From the NCBI GenBank assembly GCA_037044905.1, contig JBAOKB010000147.1:744001-808000 (forward strand): a stretch of DNA of 64,000 nt. Reading direction: 5' to 3'. Of this stretch, positions 1 through 12,918 are shown piece after piece. Within the stretch, counting starts at the first letter, position 1, and the number at the start of each line of letters is the position of its first letter. This stretch comes from Hortaea werneckii (taxonomy: Eukaryota; Ascomycota; Dothideomycetes; Mycosphaerellales; Teratosphaeriaceae). The notes under the pieces are model-generated. The model was not told where the DNA came from. It searched no databases and saw only the letters and a program-made list of their open reading frames with translations. The position numbers and the translations under genes are program-made.

Positions 1-3000
1 CACGATTTACACTGGGCACAGTGCCTAGCGGGTGATCTTATGATGGGCGCTATGCCTGCGGACCTGAACCTTCCGCCTTTGCTTTAGGCCCAGTCTGATT
101 TCTCCCACGTTAGAGGTATTGATACGTGCCCTGCCAAGACGAGACTCACGGGCAGGCAAGCACCTGGCAGAAGAGACAGACAGGCGAGAAGGCATAGGCG
201 ACATCTCGCCTCGCACACGCTGGGAATCCGCGTCGGCGCCGTTCGCTACCTCCTAACGAGACTGCGCAGCGGGAAGTTGGACATGCGCAGGGAAAGTCGC
301 ACAAGCCACGTTACTGCGGACAGCGGCAGACGACCGCTCGCGTGGCGACCATGTCCATGGCTTGCTGTCGCAACGCCTTTGCGTCAAGCGATACCTGATG
401 AGTGCAGGACGAGAGCGACGGAAAGAGGTCGCTTCCCACTCTTCCGCATCAAGCAACAGGATCGGCTTCCGTTTTGGGCGGGTGGGCGTGTCCCGATGAA
501 GTTAGTCCACCTTTTTGACAGCAACGTATCTGCACTTCCTCTGCAGGGTCTTCAGGCTAGACGCATTTGCAACCTCTTCATCAGCGCCCGCGACTGTGGA
601 CGGACTGACGCCGCCGCCGCTGGTAAGCGTGGTCATATGCCAAGCGACCGCCTTTCCCTAGCGAGCGAGGAGCAATTATTGTTTCTACAACGGACCCAAC
701 CACCATCTCAAATCGTCCGCCACAAAAACGTCATTCTCCAGATCTGCTATACTCGCGAAGCACGCAATATGCATGCATGGACGGCCCACCGGCCCACGGA
801 TAGGGCACAGACCATCAATATCAACCAGACTCTAGCCTAGTCTCGCTAGTGTCAAGACGTCTTTACTGTGCCTTTGTGTCTCTTCGAACCGGCAGCGCAT
901 TCAACAGACGCGGTGTCACACCCGTTCGGCGGCGGTGACAATGAGTGTCATCTCCAGCGTCGCACAGGCTCCAGCCATACGTATTCGCCAATGCAATTCC
1001 GCTGCAATGCAGTATAATTTTGGCAGCACTACTCAAGTGCTCCTGGTCAAAAATGCAACAAAGACACCCATCCGACTCTGCCGACCAATTGAAGTAATTG
1101 TGACAGCTTTAGGTGGAATAATCTGACTCGTTCGCACAAACGAACACCTGTGATCCTTCCGAAATGACACTTCAGTGGGCCAATCGTGCCCGCTTCCCGA
1201 GCGAGGCGAGAGGTTTTGGTCGTCAAACACCGCTTGGCCTTACTGTCAAAAATGAAAGCTTTAAGTTGCCAGTAGAGGTTCTAGTCGTATTCATGGCCCT
1301 CAAGCTCTGGGGCACGGTGCCCCTCAGACAGCTCAAACGACAGCTAGCCTTCTGCCGGCAGCCCTGAATAGATAAACCGTGCATATCCTACTGCGGCCTT
1401 CATGAAAACATCTATCTGCATCTATTTGAGGCAACAAACAATCACGGGGATGTGAGGCTTGCATTTCTGGGATGAGAGAGCAGGGTACTACGCGTGGCGG
1501 CCACGAGGGGACCAGGATCAATGAGTTGTTGAATCCAGGTTTACTTACGAATAAAACCTGTCAACCTGGGCTATCCATGTCGAGGCCACATGCTATTTCA
1601 GAAAAGTCCTAGTAAACAATCATTTGTAATCTGACAGGTCCACAGCTAGTATCTAGGCGCCCCTACTCTGCGCACATGCACGGTGGCCCGCCGAGTCCCG
1701 AGGCGCTCTGATGTCTCATCGCTTGCGAGAAGCTCATTCGAGGCCACTGACCTCACCAGCGTAAAGCTTACAACGCCTTCAAGTCCGCCTTGGCACCAAT
1801 CGTTATAGTTATCATGAGTCTCGCGGCATTGTGGCATATGCAAGGCGTGCAGATGTTCTCGTGTCAGGTGTCCTTGCACCTGCAGGTGGGCTCATTAGCC
1901 ACGTGGTGAGCGCCATGGTGTTCATGCAAGCGGAAAGCCACTGTGCTTCGTCGCGTAACTGATACAGACGGAGACGAGGTCCGAGCTACATCGCACCTCA
2001 TCGTTCGGCAGTCTTCTCGATTCATCAAACATTGATGCAATTTTAGCGTGATATACAAGTCAAAACAACGCGCGCATACGGTTGCACAAAGGTAGGCGTC
2101 AATAATAGCAATCGCGCAGTGCGCAATCATGGAAGGCGCTACATGACTACCACTTCTAGAACAGTCCGATTATCCTTGCGCAATTCTTGCACCCAATCTT
2201 GGATGGGCCAATGCAAGGAGAATTCCTCACCGAGTGTCTCAACATAAGCCCGCAAATTGACCAAGACCAGAAGAGCTCTCGCCCGATCAGAGCCTGGTGA
2301 CGGAGCAATCGCCAAACTTATCGCTCCCGATAAGCCCTCGTGCCTTCTGTGATCTCCATCTGACTCGATCTGCGGCTCACAAGAGCCCATACTCAATTAA
2401 CACAAGTCATAAACGGTGACCGATGAACGCCGAATAATGCCCAACCCATCGGGCGCTCCCAAATCCTCACCAATTGCTCTGCCAAGCAAGCACCCTCAGA
2501 TCCAATGACAGTCTCTGAACCGATTTGAAGACTCTAACCAACGGCCTACCTCTTATGGCAAGTATCGTTATCACCAGGGGCCTGATTCAGATGCCTCCGA
2601 GAAGCTCAATGGCGTTATCAATCCAGATCTAGCTTGGATGCCCCGAGCCACAGATCACATTTCCCCATTTGAACGTGAAAGGGCCGGGACATCGCCTGGG
2701 ATTTCCATGACTGGCTTCGATAAGAGGGACGATATAACCGGATCCGGCGACTCTGGATTCCTTCAGGACACGGGAGTAGGGCCGCGGACGGTATAGCTCT
2801 CCGGCCGCCGGGACCGTCATAAGGCGCCAAGATGAATCAGGCAAGCGACCTCTTGACCGATGAGGCAAGTGGATGTTTGCACAAAGCGTTGCAGCCATTG
2901 GCATCAAGCTCATCATATGTTATGCGAACATATGCGAACGGGAGCATATGGTCCTGCACGTGCCCACCTGCACCGTTTTCGAGGCTGGCAAGCGCCAACG

Positions 3001-3461
3001 GTCTTCTCCAACGGGCACACCTGATCAGGTCCACCGGCCCTGGTGTCATTCCCAAAGCGTTCAGACCTGTCGTGATGACGATATCCAGATTGCCTGTTTC
3101 GGTTGTGACTGAGCTGTATGACGTTTGGAGAGGGGCACCGACAGTCGTCGCGCATTGAGGAAGTCAGGTGACACTTTGCTGCTGTCTTGCGGTGTCCGCG
3201 TTGCTCATCAGATCTTTGATATTGTGAACCATGCCTGAGTGTTTCTGCTCAGTGGTGACAGGAGCAGGATGGAATAGTCTCTCCAGCTTCGTCAGTCAAT
3301 CTTCTCACGACGTTCGAATTCATGCCAAGACTTGCAGCCTGGAAGACGTGAATGCCGCATGCGGATTATTTCGTTTCATTTCGTAACACTACGCTTTGTA
3401 TGGGGTATCACCAGAATAATAGCAAATTCCTCTCAAACGCCCGACCATGCTTTGATGGTTC
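1..3461. other. Gene-poor stretch, no supported CDS
   Basis: Only short, mutually overlapping open frames occur here and none shows a recognisable family, a start context or a spliceable continuation. Between about 2,600 and 3,160 on the minus strand, fragments in more than one frame vaguely resemble a short-chain dehydrogenase (see findings), but I cannot build a gene from them. Confidence 0.5.
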
Positions 3462-5747
3462 TCAGATTGTGGTAAGAAATCCGGCAATGAAGCTTATGGC
3501 CAGGATAGTAATGGGAGACCACGTCAACGGTGGTACGACCATTGGGCATGCGGCGCCAGTTGTGGGACTAGGAGTGCCTGTCGCGGTATAAACACCGGTA
3601 AGACCCGTCGCAGAATCGGACACTATCACTCCGCTCGTGCTCGAGTTCTCCCCATCACCATCACCACTATCGCCATTATCGCTTCCGCTGTCCGCCGAAC
3701 TTGGACGACTGCTCATTGGCGACCCAGGCATGCCAGCTGCCACACTTGAGCTTGGTAAAGAGATCGAGTTCTCATCTCTGTAGAAAATGCCATATGAAAC
3801 AACACCTTCACCTTGCTGCATCGCCTGAACGTCCTCATCGGAGCACGTCCCATTAATACTGCGTATCCAACACGTAGGACTTGGTGTGTCAGACGGCGCA
3901 GAGTTCGTCCGGGTGGAGTTCGCTGGGCCTGTGGTGCCAAACGTAGAGAGATCGACGCCGTCGCCAGTCGATATGTCAACTCCTTGAATAATGCGGGTGA
4001 AGACAGTGAAAGCAGTCTCGGGCTGGTAGAAGGGAACAAAGTGCCCAGAGTCGTAAATTCTGCTGAAAGAGAGATTGCCGTACTGTCTCACCGCACCACC
4101 AACGAAAGTGCTGTTCACAACGATCTCGGCGTACCCGGCTGCTGGAAAGGCAGACGAATAGCACGATGGGGCCGCCGGTGTCGAGCTGGCCATGGCAGCC
4201 ACGGCATCGGTAGCGCTGGGAAGCGTACAATTATTGTCTCGGTCCGCAACAGCGAGGGATATCGCCTGACCTCCAATCCAGTTGCAGATGTAATCAGCGT
4301 CGCCGTATATCAATGCGACGCGGATTCCTTGATTCAGAAGATATGCCAAATCATCGACTTGCCCTCCCCGGATTGTGTCGCCAGTTGAAATGAAGGCCCG
4401 CTGAACATAGGGTGAACTCTCTGTATAGTTGATTTTGGCACCAATGGCAGCAAGCACACTGGCATTGTTGAGGTATTCCTGGTATGCCGCTGGGGGATCT
4501 GGGCTTGGCAGGTGCTGTCGGATGTCATACGGATCGTATCCGTTGGCGTAATACGGTGCTGTGACATTCTGGCACCAAAACTGAGCATCCTCGCAGAGCT
4601 GGTTGGTGGCGGCAACGTCGCCATAACCCTCTGGGTCGGTCGCGTTCATTGCCATCCGGCAATTTTTGATGCGGTCTAAACATTGCCCAGGATTGTCGAA
4701 CATCCCGAGTGAATTGAGTTGATCTGTCTGCGAGATGGCTTGGATGCCATAGGTGTTGTTATACGCAAAGTCCGGATACGTCCCGAATTGAATAGCATCG
4801 TCAACCATCCCATTTATTATCCCCACGCTCTCTAGCTTGATCGCCAGTGTGCTGTTGGCTGGCAGTGTACCATTTGCACGCAAATCATTCTGCTGATCAA
4901 AGTACCGCGCAAAGACTGGACCATATTTGCCGCCATAGGACTCTGCGAAGAGGTTGACACCCGCTTCATCGGCAGTGAACAGATTCGAAGTCACGTTGAC
5001 GCGCCGAGCCGGGTTGTACTGCGGAAAGGCAGCAAGCCATGTTTGCAAGAAGTGCCACGTTGCGGCAGCGGCGATATCGGTGGTGTTTGCGGTCGTGTTT
5101 GGGGTTGTAGAGCTGAAAGTTCCCTCTCGGTACAGGAAATCCGGCAGATCGCCTGTCCCTTCTGCGGATGGCTCGAATATCTGATCCCGAAGCAGATCGA
5201 GCGAGCCATTCATCGCAACATCGTAGGAGAAACCGACTTCATTCGGCTGGTCAATGAATAGCAGGTTGCTGCTGCGGTCCCATCCCCACATTCTCAGCTG
5301 TGTCCCATATCCTCCATCATTGGTCTGCAACACCTCGCAAGGTCCCACTTCATTGAACATGCCAACCATGCTGCTCGATCCTGGCCCGCCATTGAGCCAT
5401 ATCGTCAGCGGTGCCGCCTCAGGCACTTGTCTTGCCTCTACGAACCAGAAGAACGTATTTATAGAGTAGTTTTGCTGGATCGGTTCGATTGTGTACGGCG
5501 GCAACCCGATGTATCCAGTGTATTGCTTCTGTGTCGAGAAGGCCGTCTCGCAAGTTCCTGCATCCGGGTGCTTGTATGCAATGGTGATGTTGGGGTCGAG
5601 GGGCGAGTTGAGGATGTTCTGGTACGTGGCGGGAGGTGGATACTGTGCGGTCGCGGAGAGGATGAATGCAGCGAACCAACCCGCGATGGGCGCAGGCGGT
5701 CTGAAGAAGTGATGTGGCAGGCGCATTATGCTACCTGACTTGGTCAC
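3462..5747 (-). CDS. Secreted serine carboxypeptidase (S10 family), probably GPI-anchored
   Basis: An uninterrupted 761-codon frame encodes a peptidase S10 enzyme that would remove C-terminal residues from peptides outside the cell or at the wall. A hydrophobic N-terminal segment (about residues 20-34) looks like a signal peptide; translation may start at the second Met (residue 8), which gives a more typical signal. The S10 substrate-binding motif WLNGGPGSSS lies near residues 117-126. The catalytic triad is visible: Ser in ESYGGKYGP (about 270), Asp in GDADYICNW (about 485), and His in DSGHFVPF (about 569). Many N-x-S/T sequons occur. After about residue 660 the protein becomes Ser/Gly/Asp-rich and ends in a hydrophobic stretch of about 20 residues, the architecture of a GPI-anchored surface protein. 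It is longer than soluble carboxypeptidase Y (about 530 residues) because of this tail. No introns. The family call is firm; the GPI anchor is inferred. Confidence 0.93.
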   Translation of the reverse strand: MTKSGSIMRLPHHFFRPPAPIAGWFAAFILSATAQYPPPATYQNILNSPLDPNITIAYKHPDAGTCETAFSTQKQYTGYIGLPPYTIEPIQQNYSINTFFWFVEARQVPEAAPLTIWLNGGPGSSSMVGMFNEVGPCEVLQTNDGGYGTQLRMWGWDRSSNLLFIDQPNEVGFSYDVAMNGSLDLLRDQIFEPSAEGTGDLPDFLYREGTFSSTTPNTTANTTDIAAAATWHFLQTWLAAFPQYNPARRVNVTSNLFTADEAGVNLFAESYGGKYGPVFARYFDQQNDLRANGTLPANSTLAIKLESVGIINGMVDDAIQFGTYPDFAYNNTYGIQAISQTDQLNSLGMFDNPGQCLDRIKNCRMAMNATDPEGYGDVAATNQLCEDAQFWCQNVTAPYYANGYDPYDIRQHLPSPDPPAAYQEYLNNASVLAAIGAKINYTESSPYVQRAFISTGDTIRGGQVDDLAYLLNQGIRVALIYGDADYICNWIGGQAISLAVADRDNNCTLPSATDAVAAMASSTPAAPSCYSSAFPAAGYAEIVVNSTFVGGAVRQYGNLSFSRIYDSGHFVPFYQPETAFTVFTRIIQGVDISTGDGVDLSTFGTTGPANSTRTNSAPSDTPSPTCWIRSINGTCSDEDVQAMQQGEGVVSYGIFYRDENSISLPSSSVAAGMPGSPMSSRPSSADSGSDNGDSGDGDGENSSTSGVIVSDSATGLTGVYTATGTPSPTTGAACPMVVPPLTWSPITILAISFIAGFLTTI

Positions 5748-6608
5748 TTGTGTGGTCCGCAGCTAGAGCGCCGCGGAGCGCCTCTGGTCGCAAGCAACGA
5801 AGTGCTGTAGACTTGTGCGACTGCGACTGCGACTGCGTGGACTTGTTACGTCCATGGCATTTGGCCTACGGTTCGGGGTAACGAAGCGTAGATGGCTCAG
5901 CGCTACTATCTGACACCCATCGTCGTACGTGCGAATCGTAAGAACAGTTGGGCCAGTGTTGGTGAGGCTGCAAGTAAAGCACTTGTATTCCTTGGCGATA
6001 ATCACCTAATAACATGAACGCGTCCTCCCCACCCACTTTCGGGCTAGCCGCCGGCTGGCCTGCATCGTGCTGCAAGGTACAACAGAAGCCTATCTCTACG
6101 CTACTCGGCACACGGCAAGACGGTCAAACGGGTCATATGCTACAGATGTTCGACAGCAAGATGGTAGATTTACAGGCGCTCTGATGACACAAGGTCATGC
6201 CCATCCCGTCTGTTTGTGGTCCCCGCGCCCTACACGATGGGATGGCGTGGAAGGAATACATGATGGCGCTGAGTACTGCGGTCATCGAGCTCACATGTGT
6301 TGCCAACGATGTTGTGCGCCTTTTACGCGCACCCCAATCAGGAGGGACTCGCGTCACATGCGTCAGAACCACAGCTACTGACGCAGCTCATGCTGGTGGC
6401 AACACCTCCTTTCTCAAGCCAGGTGCTCGCGCGCAGACTCGCAACTGGCAGCGCACGCTGAGGTCTGTACAATGGTCATTTCCTTGCAGAGTCATTGAAA
6501 TATGTCACATTGAGCTACGCGTTGCCCTTGAATGCGCAAGCCGTTTTCCAATGCAGCTCGAAACTCTTTCCGGACCAGGATCCTATTATCCGCATTCGAC
6601 TGCTGTCC
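5748..6608. other. Intergenic between two tail-to-head minus-strand genes
   Basis: This holds the promoter of the carboxypeptidase gene and the 3' flank of the P450 gene. The open frames here are short and unsupported. Confidence 0.5.
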
Positions 6609-8409
6609 CTACTCGTCGTAAGCCCCGGGAAGGGCCCCAACTTCTGTCTTTGGCAAACTGTCTACTGGAGCATACCCTTCACCGGATGCCGACCTGCGCT
6701 CGCTGACGACGAAGTTCATATCTGTGTGCACATAAAAACCTACCACCATTTCATTGAATGGCTTCGCCAAGCTGCAAGGCTGAAGGTTGAACCGCAAGAG
6801 TATCTTTTTCGACGCATTCTCTGGTCAGCAATGGAACGATCACTCAAAGTCGAACAGCCGCCCTCACCTCAAGAACAGCCTTATTGAGCTCCATCGTCGC
6901 GACCCCTCGACCCAGACAGCCAAAACGGCCGTAGCCAAAGCATAGGCCTACCGTCTCGGTCATCTTGACAATACGTTCGCGCTCCTTCTCGCTTGCATCC
7001 AGTGGGAGCCACCGCTCTGGTCGGTAGATGTCGACATCTGAACCGAAAATATCAGGGTCGCGCATCATCCCCCAGCTGTTCCAGCCAATCTGAGTGCCAG
7101 TGGGGGCGAACTTGTCGACACCGTTCACGTTGATAATTGCGCCGCCATGAGGCACCATCTTGGCCATGAGGCCGGTGACAGGGGGATAGACGCGAAGACC
7201 TTCTTTGATACAAGCCTGGAGATAAGGCAGTTGACGTGCTTCCGAATCCTGGATGATCGGTCTGCTGATCTGGCCAGCTTTGATTGCACCGCTTGCTTCA
7301 GCAAGCAGACGCTCAAGGATTGGTGGCGACGTCGAAATGTAGTGCAAAGTCATTCTCAATGCAGATGCTGTACTATCCGAGCCGGCAGTGATCTGCGTTA
7401 GTGTTTCGCTTTCCAGCTCGGACTGAGATAGTCCATGCCTGATGAAAGAGGCCAGCATGTCCTGCCTGACGACTGGCTTGTGGTCGAAACGCTCCCGCAC
7501 ACGATCGGCAGCAAAGCCCATCACCCTACCAAGGCCACGCTTATCTGTGCTTTTAGGAAGGGCAGCCTTCACGAGAGGGATCTTCATGATGTTCGTGAGC
7601 TCAGTGTATACGCCGAAGACGATGATAGCGGGCAGCATTTGGGCTAAGTTTGCGAGGTAGCCAAAAGGGTCATCGTCCTGGTCAAGGAAGCCGAATGCTG
7701 TCCCAAAAGCGACCTTTGAGATCACATCAAGCGTAAAGAATGATGTCTCGCGCGAGATATCTATAATTCTGAAGAGACCTTGTTCGGGTTTGGTAACATA
7801 CTTCCCCCCAATGAGGGAAAGGAGCTTCAGCAGCTGATCATTGATATCAAGCTCCAGATGCTGATTGTCTTTCCCTGAGTAGCCGGGCGCCATGCGATTT
7901 CTGATGTCGCCATGCTTGCGTTCGTCGACGTAGGATGTGATATTGTCTTTCTCAGGATGGAGTTTGAGTGCGGCGTACCATGGACCTCTGGTAAATGGTG
8001 AGCGGACCGCAGACATGCGCTTGAACAGCTCCGGGTCACTCGTGATCAGCATAGAAGGCCCAATACGCGCTGTGGATCCTGTGAATCATTGTCAGCTGCT
8101 TTGCTGAAATCTGCAACAAAGATCCATCCTTCTCATAGCCAATGCTGAGGCAAGGAAGCACATTGAGCAATTTGTGACACGTCTGTTCGAAATGTCAGCA
8201 ATCCCGCTTACCTACTTACCGTACTTCTGATTGACCTCGGTGAAGGTCTTGTTCATATATCCGCTGCTCTGGGTTTTGAGTAGCCATAGACGGGACCAAC
8301 CCGCCGACCAGTGACCGCCAAAGTCCCTGAGCGCATAATACGTTCTCACGCTACGTGCAGCGTAGAAGGCGAGAAGTGCAATGCCCAAAAGCAGTGTGAG
8401 CGACAGCAT
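6609..8409 (-). CDS. Cytochrome P450, pisatin-demethylase-like, with one apparent frameshift
   Basis: This is a membrane-anchored heme monooxygenase. My model has three exons: 8409-8220, 8078-6844 and 6771-6609, with introns of 141 and 72 nt. An N-terminal hydrophobic anchor (residues 1-20) is followed by the I-helix AGSDSTAS, the K-helix EGLR (ExxR), the PERW motif and the heme-ligand region FGYGRFGCLG. That heme motif lacks the usual Arg, a form I associate with the pisatin demethylase group. The central frame stops just after MELNKAVLEV. Removing one G from the GGG run (plus-strand CCC at 6861-6863) restores a normal RRLFDF segment, and a 72-nt intron then leads to a typical C-terminus (AKPFNEMVVGFYVHTDM). 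Length is about 528 residues, normal for the family. The frame break is either a sequencing error or an inactivating insertion. Substrate is unknown. It is divergent from the methyltransferase gene 1 kb away. Confidence 0.82.
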
Positions 8410-9378
8410 CGCGGGCTGTGGCCAATGGTGAGGCGGCGTGTCTTCTCACAATTCCGGCGTCGTGCAGTAACTCGCGAGATCCGTTCAGTTGGTAACCTCT
8501 CTTATTGATGGAAGAGGAATCGGACTTGTCTTGTTCTCGCAGACCCAGCATGTATCTGACAAATGAAATACCAATGTTTGATCCACGGGAATTGCACGCA
8601 ATTCAGCCCCTGCGACAGATAAGGAAAGAGACATTGACGCTGGAACTGCCACAAGACAGGAATACAGCTTAAGAAGCAACCAACCAACAGTACAGTACCT
8701 TACCAACCATGCACTGGCCCTGCATCGACTGAGGGTCGCTTAATGTCGCTTGCGATGGTATCAGGCACGGCGAGCTCGAAGCTCATCAATTTCAAGAGGG
8801 GCATTTGACCACGCTATCCGCTGCATGGATACGAGGACGCCACAACACCCCATTGAGGACCCATTTCATAGCGCCAAACGCCGAGCCTCGTGCTCACACT
8901 GAGTCGGTCACCACGTTGTCATCTCGTTATAGCATGAACATTTCCGGACAGCTGCAGCCGGTCACAAACTCTGTAGCTGAACCTGTGCGGCCTGCGAGCC
9001 TACATCTTTGATCCAGCCACATGGCAATGGCGCGGTCTATCATAAGCGAGCAGCCGGCGAGTCACACGAGCCGAATACCCAGACCAATCACCACAAGCGA
9101 GCTGTGCCGTGTCAAGCTGGAGCCGCAGTCGGTGTTACAACTGACAGCGGGCGGGTATCAAGATGTCTGTGATATGTAATGCTAACAGTGCCGCGTTGCC
9201 ATTAAACGTGAAAATCGGGGGCTTCTCATACAGATCGTTCTACCTAAGCTGCGCTTGAGTCCAAAACACTGTAGAAAAGCAATCAAATCACACTATTTGC
9301 AAGGCCGGAGCATAGCAGATGGAGAGCCCTGTCTCAAGGCGATTGTTTCTCCGGGCTTGAGCTCACCGCGAGCCCGAA
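8410..9378. promoter_or_regulatory. Shared divergent intergenic region, P450 / methyltransferase
   Basis: About 970 bp separate the P450 start (minus) and the methyltransferase start (plus), so both promoters must lie here. I see no coding frame with support and no clear operator motif. Confidence 0.4.
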
Positions 9379-11064
9379 ATGCATCCGCAGAAACCTGGAT
9401 CCGTGTGTGAGAACTTCGAGGGCGACAACCCTGCAATTTCGGAAGAGATCGTGGATGATGACAGGGCAAGGATGCAACAGGCTACAAGCCAGTCAGAATC
9501 GACAAGATTCGGACAGGAGGATGTCCAAATAGTTGACGATATAGCGACAAATAACCCCACAGCCGCAGAAGAAGTCGCAATCAATGTACCCACTTCAAGC
9601 TTGGCTGCGCGTGAGAGCCCGGTCAAAACGACCCCGACGACCGACATGTCATATTTAATGGGCGTTGGTGAACATGATAATGATCAAGGCGAAGGGGAAG
9701 AGCGTGGTCTAGAGCTTGACCAGAGAACGTTCTCCCAGGAAGCATCCGGCGAAAAAAGAGCCCAAAGCGAAAATGTCGATGACCACCAACCAGTCCAGGA
9801 GGCGCAATTGGCTGAAGAGCAACACCTCGAGGCCGAAGATGTATGTTAGGCTTGATGACGCCTCAAATGTAGCATGAGGACTAGCATTGACCTTTCTCAG
9901 ACAGGCGATTCCGACTCGGCAATCGGATCTGATGTGTACGTTTTATCCGCGTGCAAGCATTATCCAGGGCTAACAGTCCATCAAGAGAAAGCGGCAGCAC
10001 GTCGCTGAGCGAGTCGATCTACAACTACCGCAGAGAGCATGGCCGTACATATCACGGTAAGCCTGCGTGCGAGCGACTTCGAATGTGCGATGCCCTAACA
10101 AACGTTAGCATACAAGGACGGCAAGTACATCTTTCCAAACGATGAGGTAACTTCAACTCCATTTCTAAACGCGAGAAATACAAATAATTGACTTTGCCAC
10201 AGCGAGAAGCAGATCGACTGGATCTTCAGCACCACATATTCAGGTTGACATTCGGCAATCGACTGTTCTTTGCGCCACTTCAAAATCCAAAGCACTGCTT
10301 GGATATTGGAACCGGCACCGGTATCTGGGCTGAAGAGTTTGCCGAGGACTTTCCTTTCTGCCAAGTGATAGGAATAGACCTGAGTCCAGGCCAGCCAACT
10401 TTGTAAGTCCCCAGGGATGGACGCGTTCAGCGTGATGCTGACAGGACGCAGAGTGCCTCCAAACCTCAAGTTCATGATTGACGATGCTGAAGATCTCTGG
10501 CTTTACGCGGAAGCATTCGATTTCATACATGCTCGTCTCATGGCTGGCTGCTTTGCAGACTGGCCGAACTTCTTCCGCCAAGCTTACCAGAACCTCGAGC
10601 CTGGTGGATGGCTGGAAGTACAGGATTACGGCCTGCCGGTCAAATCATCAGATGGAACGCACACCGGCACTGATTTACATCGATGGGGCCAACTTCTTTG
10701 CGAAGCCTCGATGAAGCTGGGCCGTCCACTTGGCTCAGACTGCAGCGACTACTATGTCCAGTGGATGCAGGATGCAGGCTTCGTTGACATCCAAGTCCGC
10801 ATGTTCATGTGGCCTTCGTGCGGCTGGCCAAAGGATCCGTATATGAAGGAGATAGGGAGATGGAACCAGGTCAACATCCTGGATGGCCTGGAAGGCTTTT
10901 GCTTGGCCCTACTTACAAGAGGACTGGGATGGAAAAAGGAGGAGGTAGACGTTCTGGTGGCGAAAGTGAGCAACGATCTCAGGAACAGGAAAATACATGC
11001 CTACTTCCCGATGCCAGTTGTGTTCGGCAGGAGGCCATTCGAGCGTGAAGCTACGTTCCACTAA
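9379..11064 (+). CDS. LaeA-like SAM-dependent methyltransferase
   Basis: Six exons are supported by in-frame joins: 9379-9840, 9901-9935, 9977-10056, 10109-10146, 10203-10402 and 10452-11064, giving about 475 residues. The first ~170 residues are acidic and low in complexity. They are followed by the block typical of this fungal family (SESIYNYRREHGRTYHAYKDG, split over exons 3 and 4) and the SAM-binding motif I, LDIGTGTGIWAEEFAEDFP. Next come VIGIDLSP with QPTLVPPN and the post-motif GGWLEVQDY. The family (Methyltransf_23/25, LaeA-like) includes regulators of secondary metabolism and small-molecule methyltransferases; the substrate here cannot be read from sequence. No frame breaks are needed, and each intron has GT-AG borders. 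It lies head-to-head with the P450 gene, which could mean shared regulation, but no other biosynthetic core gene is present. Confidence 0.9.
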
Positions 11065-11748
11065 GAGACAACGCGGCGATATAATGAATGCAGGGCACAT
11101 TGTTAACGTTATCTCAATCTGCAAGGTACGTAAATATGACTGCCAGTAGATTGCCGCATGTCTGACGCCGTCTTATCTCTCGCAGACCACCAAGGTGAGT
11201 AAGAGTCCGGAGAAAGTCGCGCGTGGGTCTATTCACGCTCGATAAGCCGGCCGCATGCCAGTGGCGTGATCCCTCATTCTAGACCCGTGCACACAAAGAC
11301 CATCAAATTGTTTGTCGCAGCGCTAGTAAGCGACCCAAACATGGAAAACCGAGCGAATAACGCCCGTCTTGGGGGTGAATGTGAAAGGGCGGTGCACATA
11401 GTGAACCTTGGGGAGTGAAGTGAGTGTTTAGGTTGCCTGAACACATGCATCTGTGCCTGAGATTGGGAGTGAATGATCTAATGGAAGGCACGAGCCACTT
11501 CTAGTGCGGGTGACGTTACTTCTCCAGAAGCGCAATCGGCGCTTAGCCATCCCGAGCGGGCCCGTGCGGCGGTTGCTGCGCGCTGTTGCCTCTCCGCCTG
11601 CTTTAAGTAGCATCGACCTTCCTTCCACTTGCCACCTCGTCCTTTACACAAACACTTACCTACCTGCCGGTTGCCTTCACTCCATCAAAGACATCCTCAT
11701 CCACATCCACACACACAGAGAGTAACCACCACAAACACCACCGCCATC
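11065..11748. promoter_or_regulatory. Polyubiquitin promoter and 5' leader region
   Basis: This 684-bp gap carries no supported gene. The last 130 bases before the polyubiquitin ATG are pyrimidine- and CA-rich (for example around 11,610-11,730), as expected for a highly expressed fungal gene leader. Confidence 0.45.
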
Positions 11749-12512
<764 letters not shown>

Positions 12513-12918
12513 TCAATTTCGGCATGGAGTTCTGGGTGGCAAAGGTTCTTACGATTTCATGAGCGCGGCTTGACCGCTTACGATGGCGGCATGTCCGACA
12601 CAAATTACATAGTTTCACTTGAATTACAATGGCCAGAAGCAGCCAAGATACTTGCAATGTTTCTGCTTTAATACATTTTATCCTCGGCATTAACGCTTGT
12701 TGTTGAGCGAGTCAGCGTTGATCATCATAATGTACCCAGTTTGGTTGCAACTATTCCCAATGACTAAGCAACGCAGCGGTGGCGATGGCGCACTTACAAT
12801 CAAAGCGTCCTAAGTCACCCGCCAAAATCAATCACCAGTAGACAAGTGCAACTTAGAACTCCCGCCAGTAATAATACATTGACGATGAAAACTGTAGGAT
12901 ATCCTCTCATCTGCTCTC
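12513..12918. other. Intergenic, polyubiquitin to BRAP2
   Basis: This 406-bp, relatively AT-rich spacer holds the polyubiquitin 3' region and the promoter of the next gene. I see no gene in it. Confidence 0.5.

Noticed and set aside
277..840. 187-codon plus-strand frame in the first kilobase
   Set aside because: No recognisable domain and no splice continuation; composition looks random.
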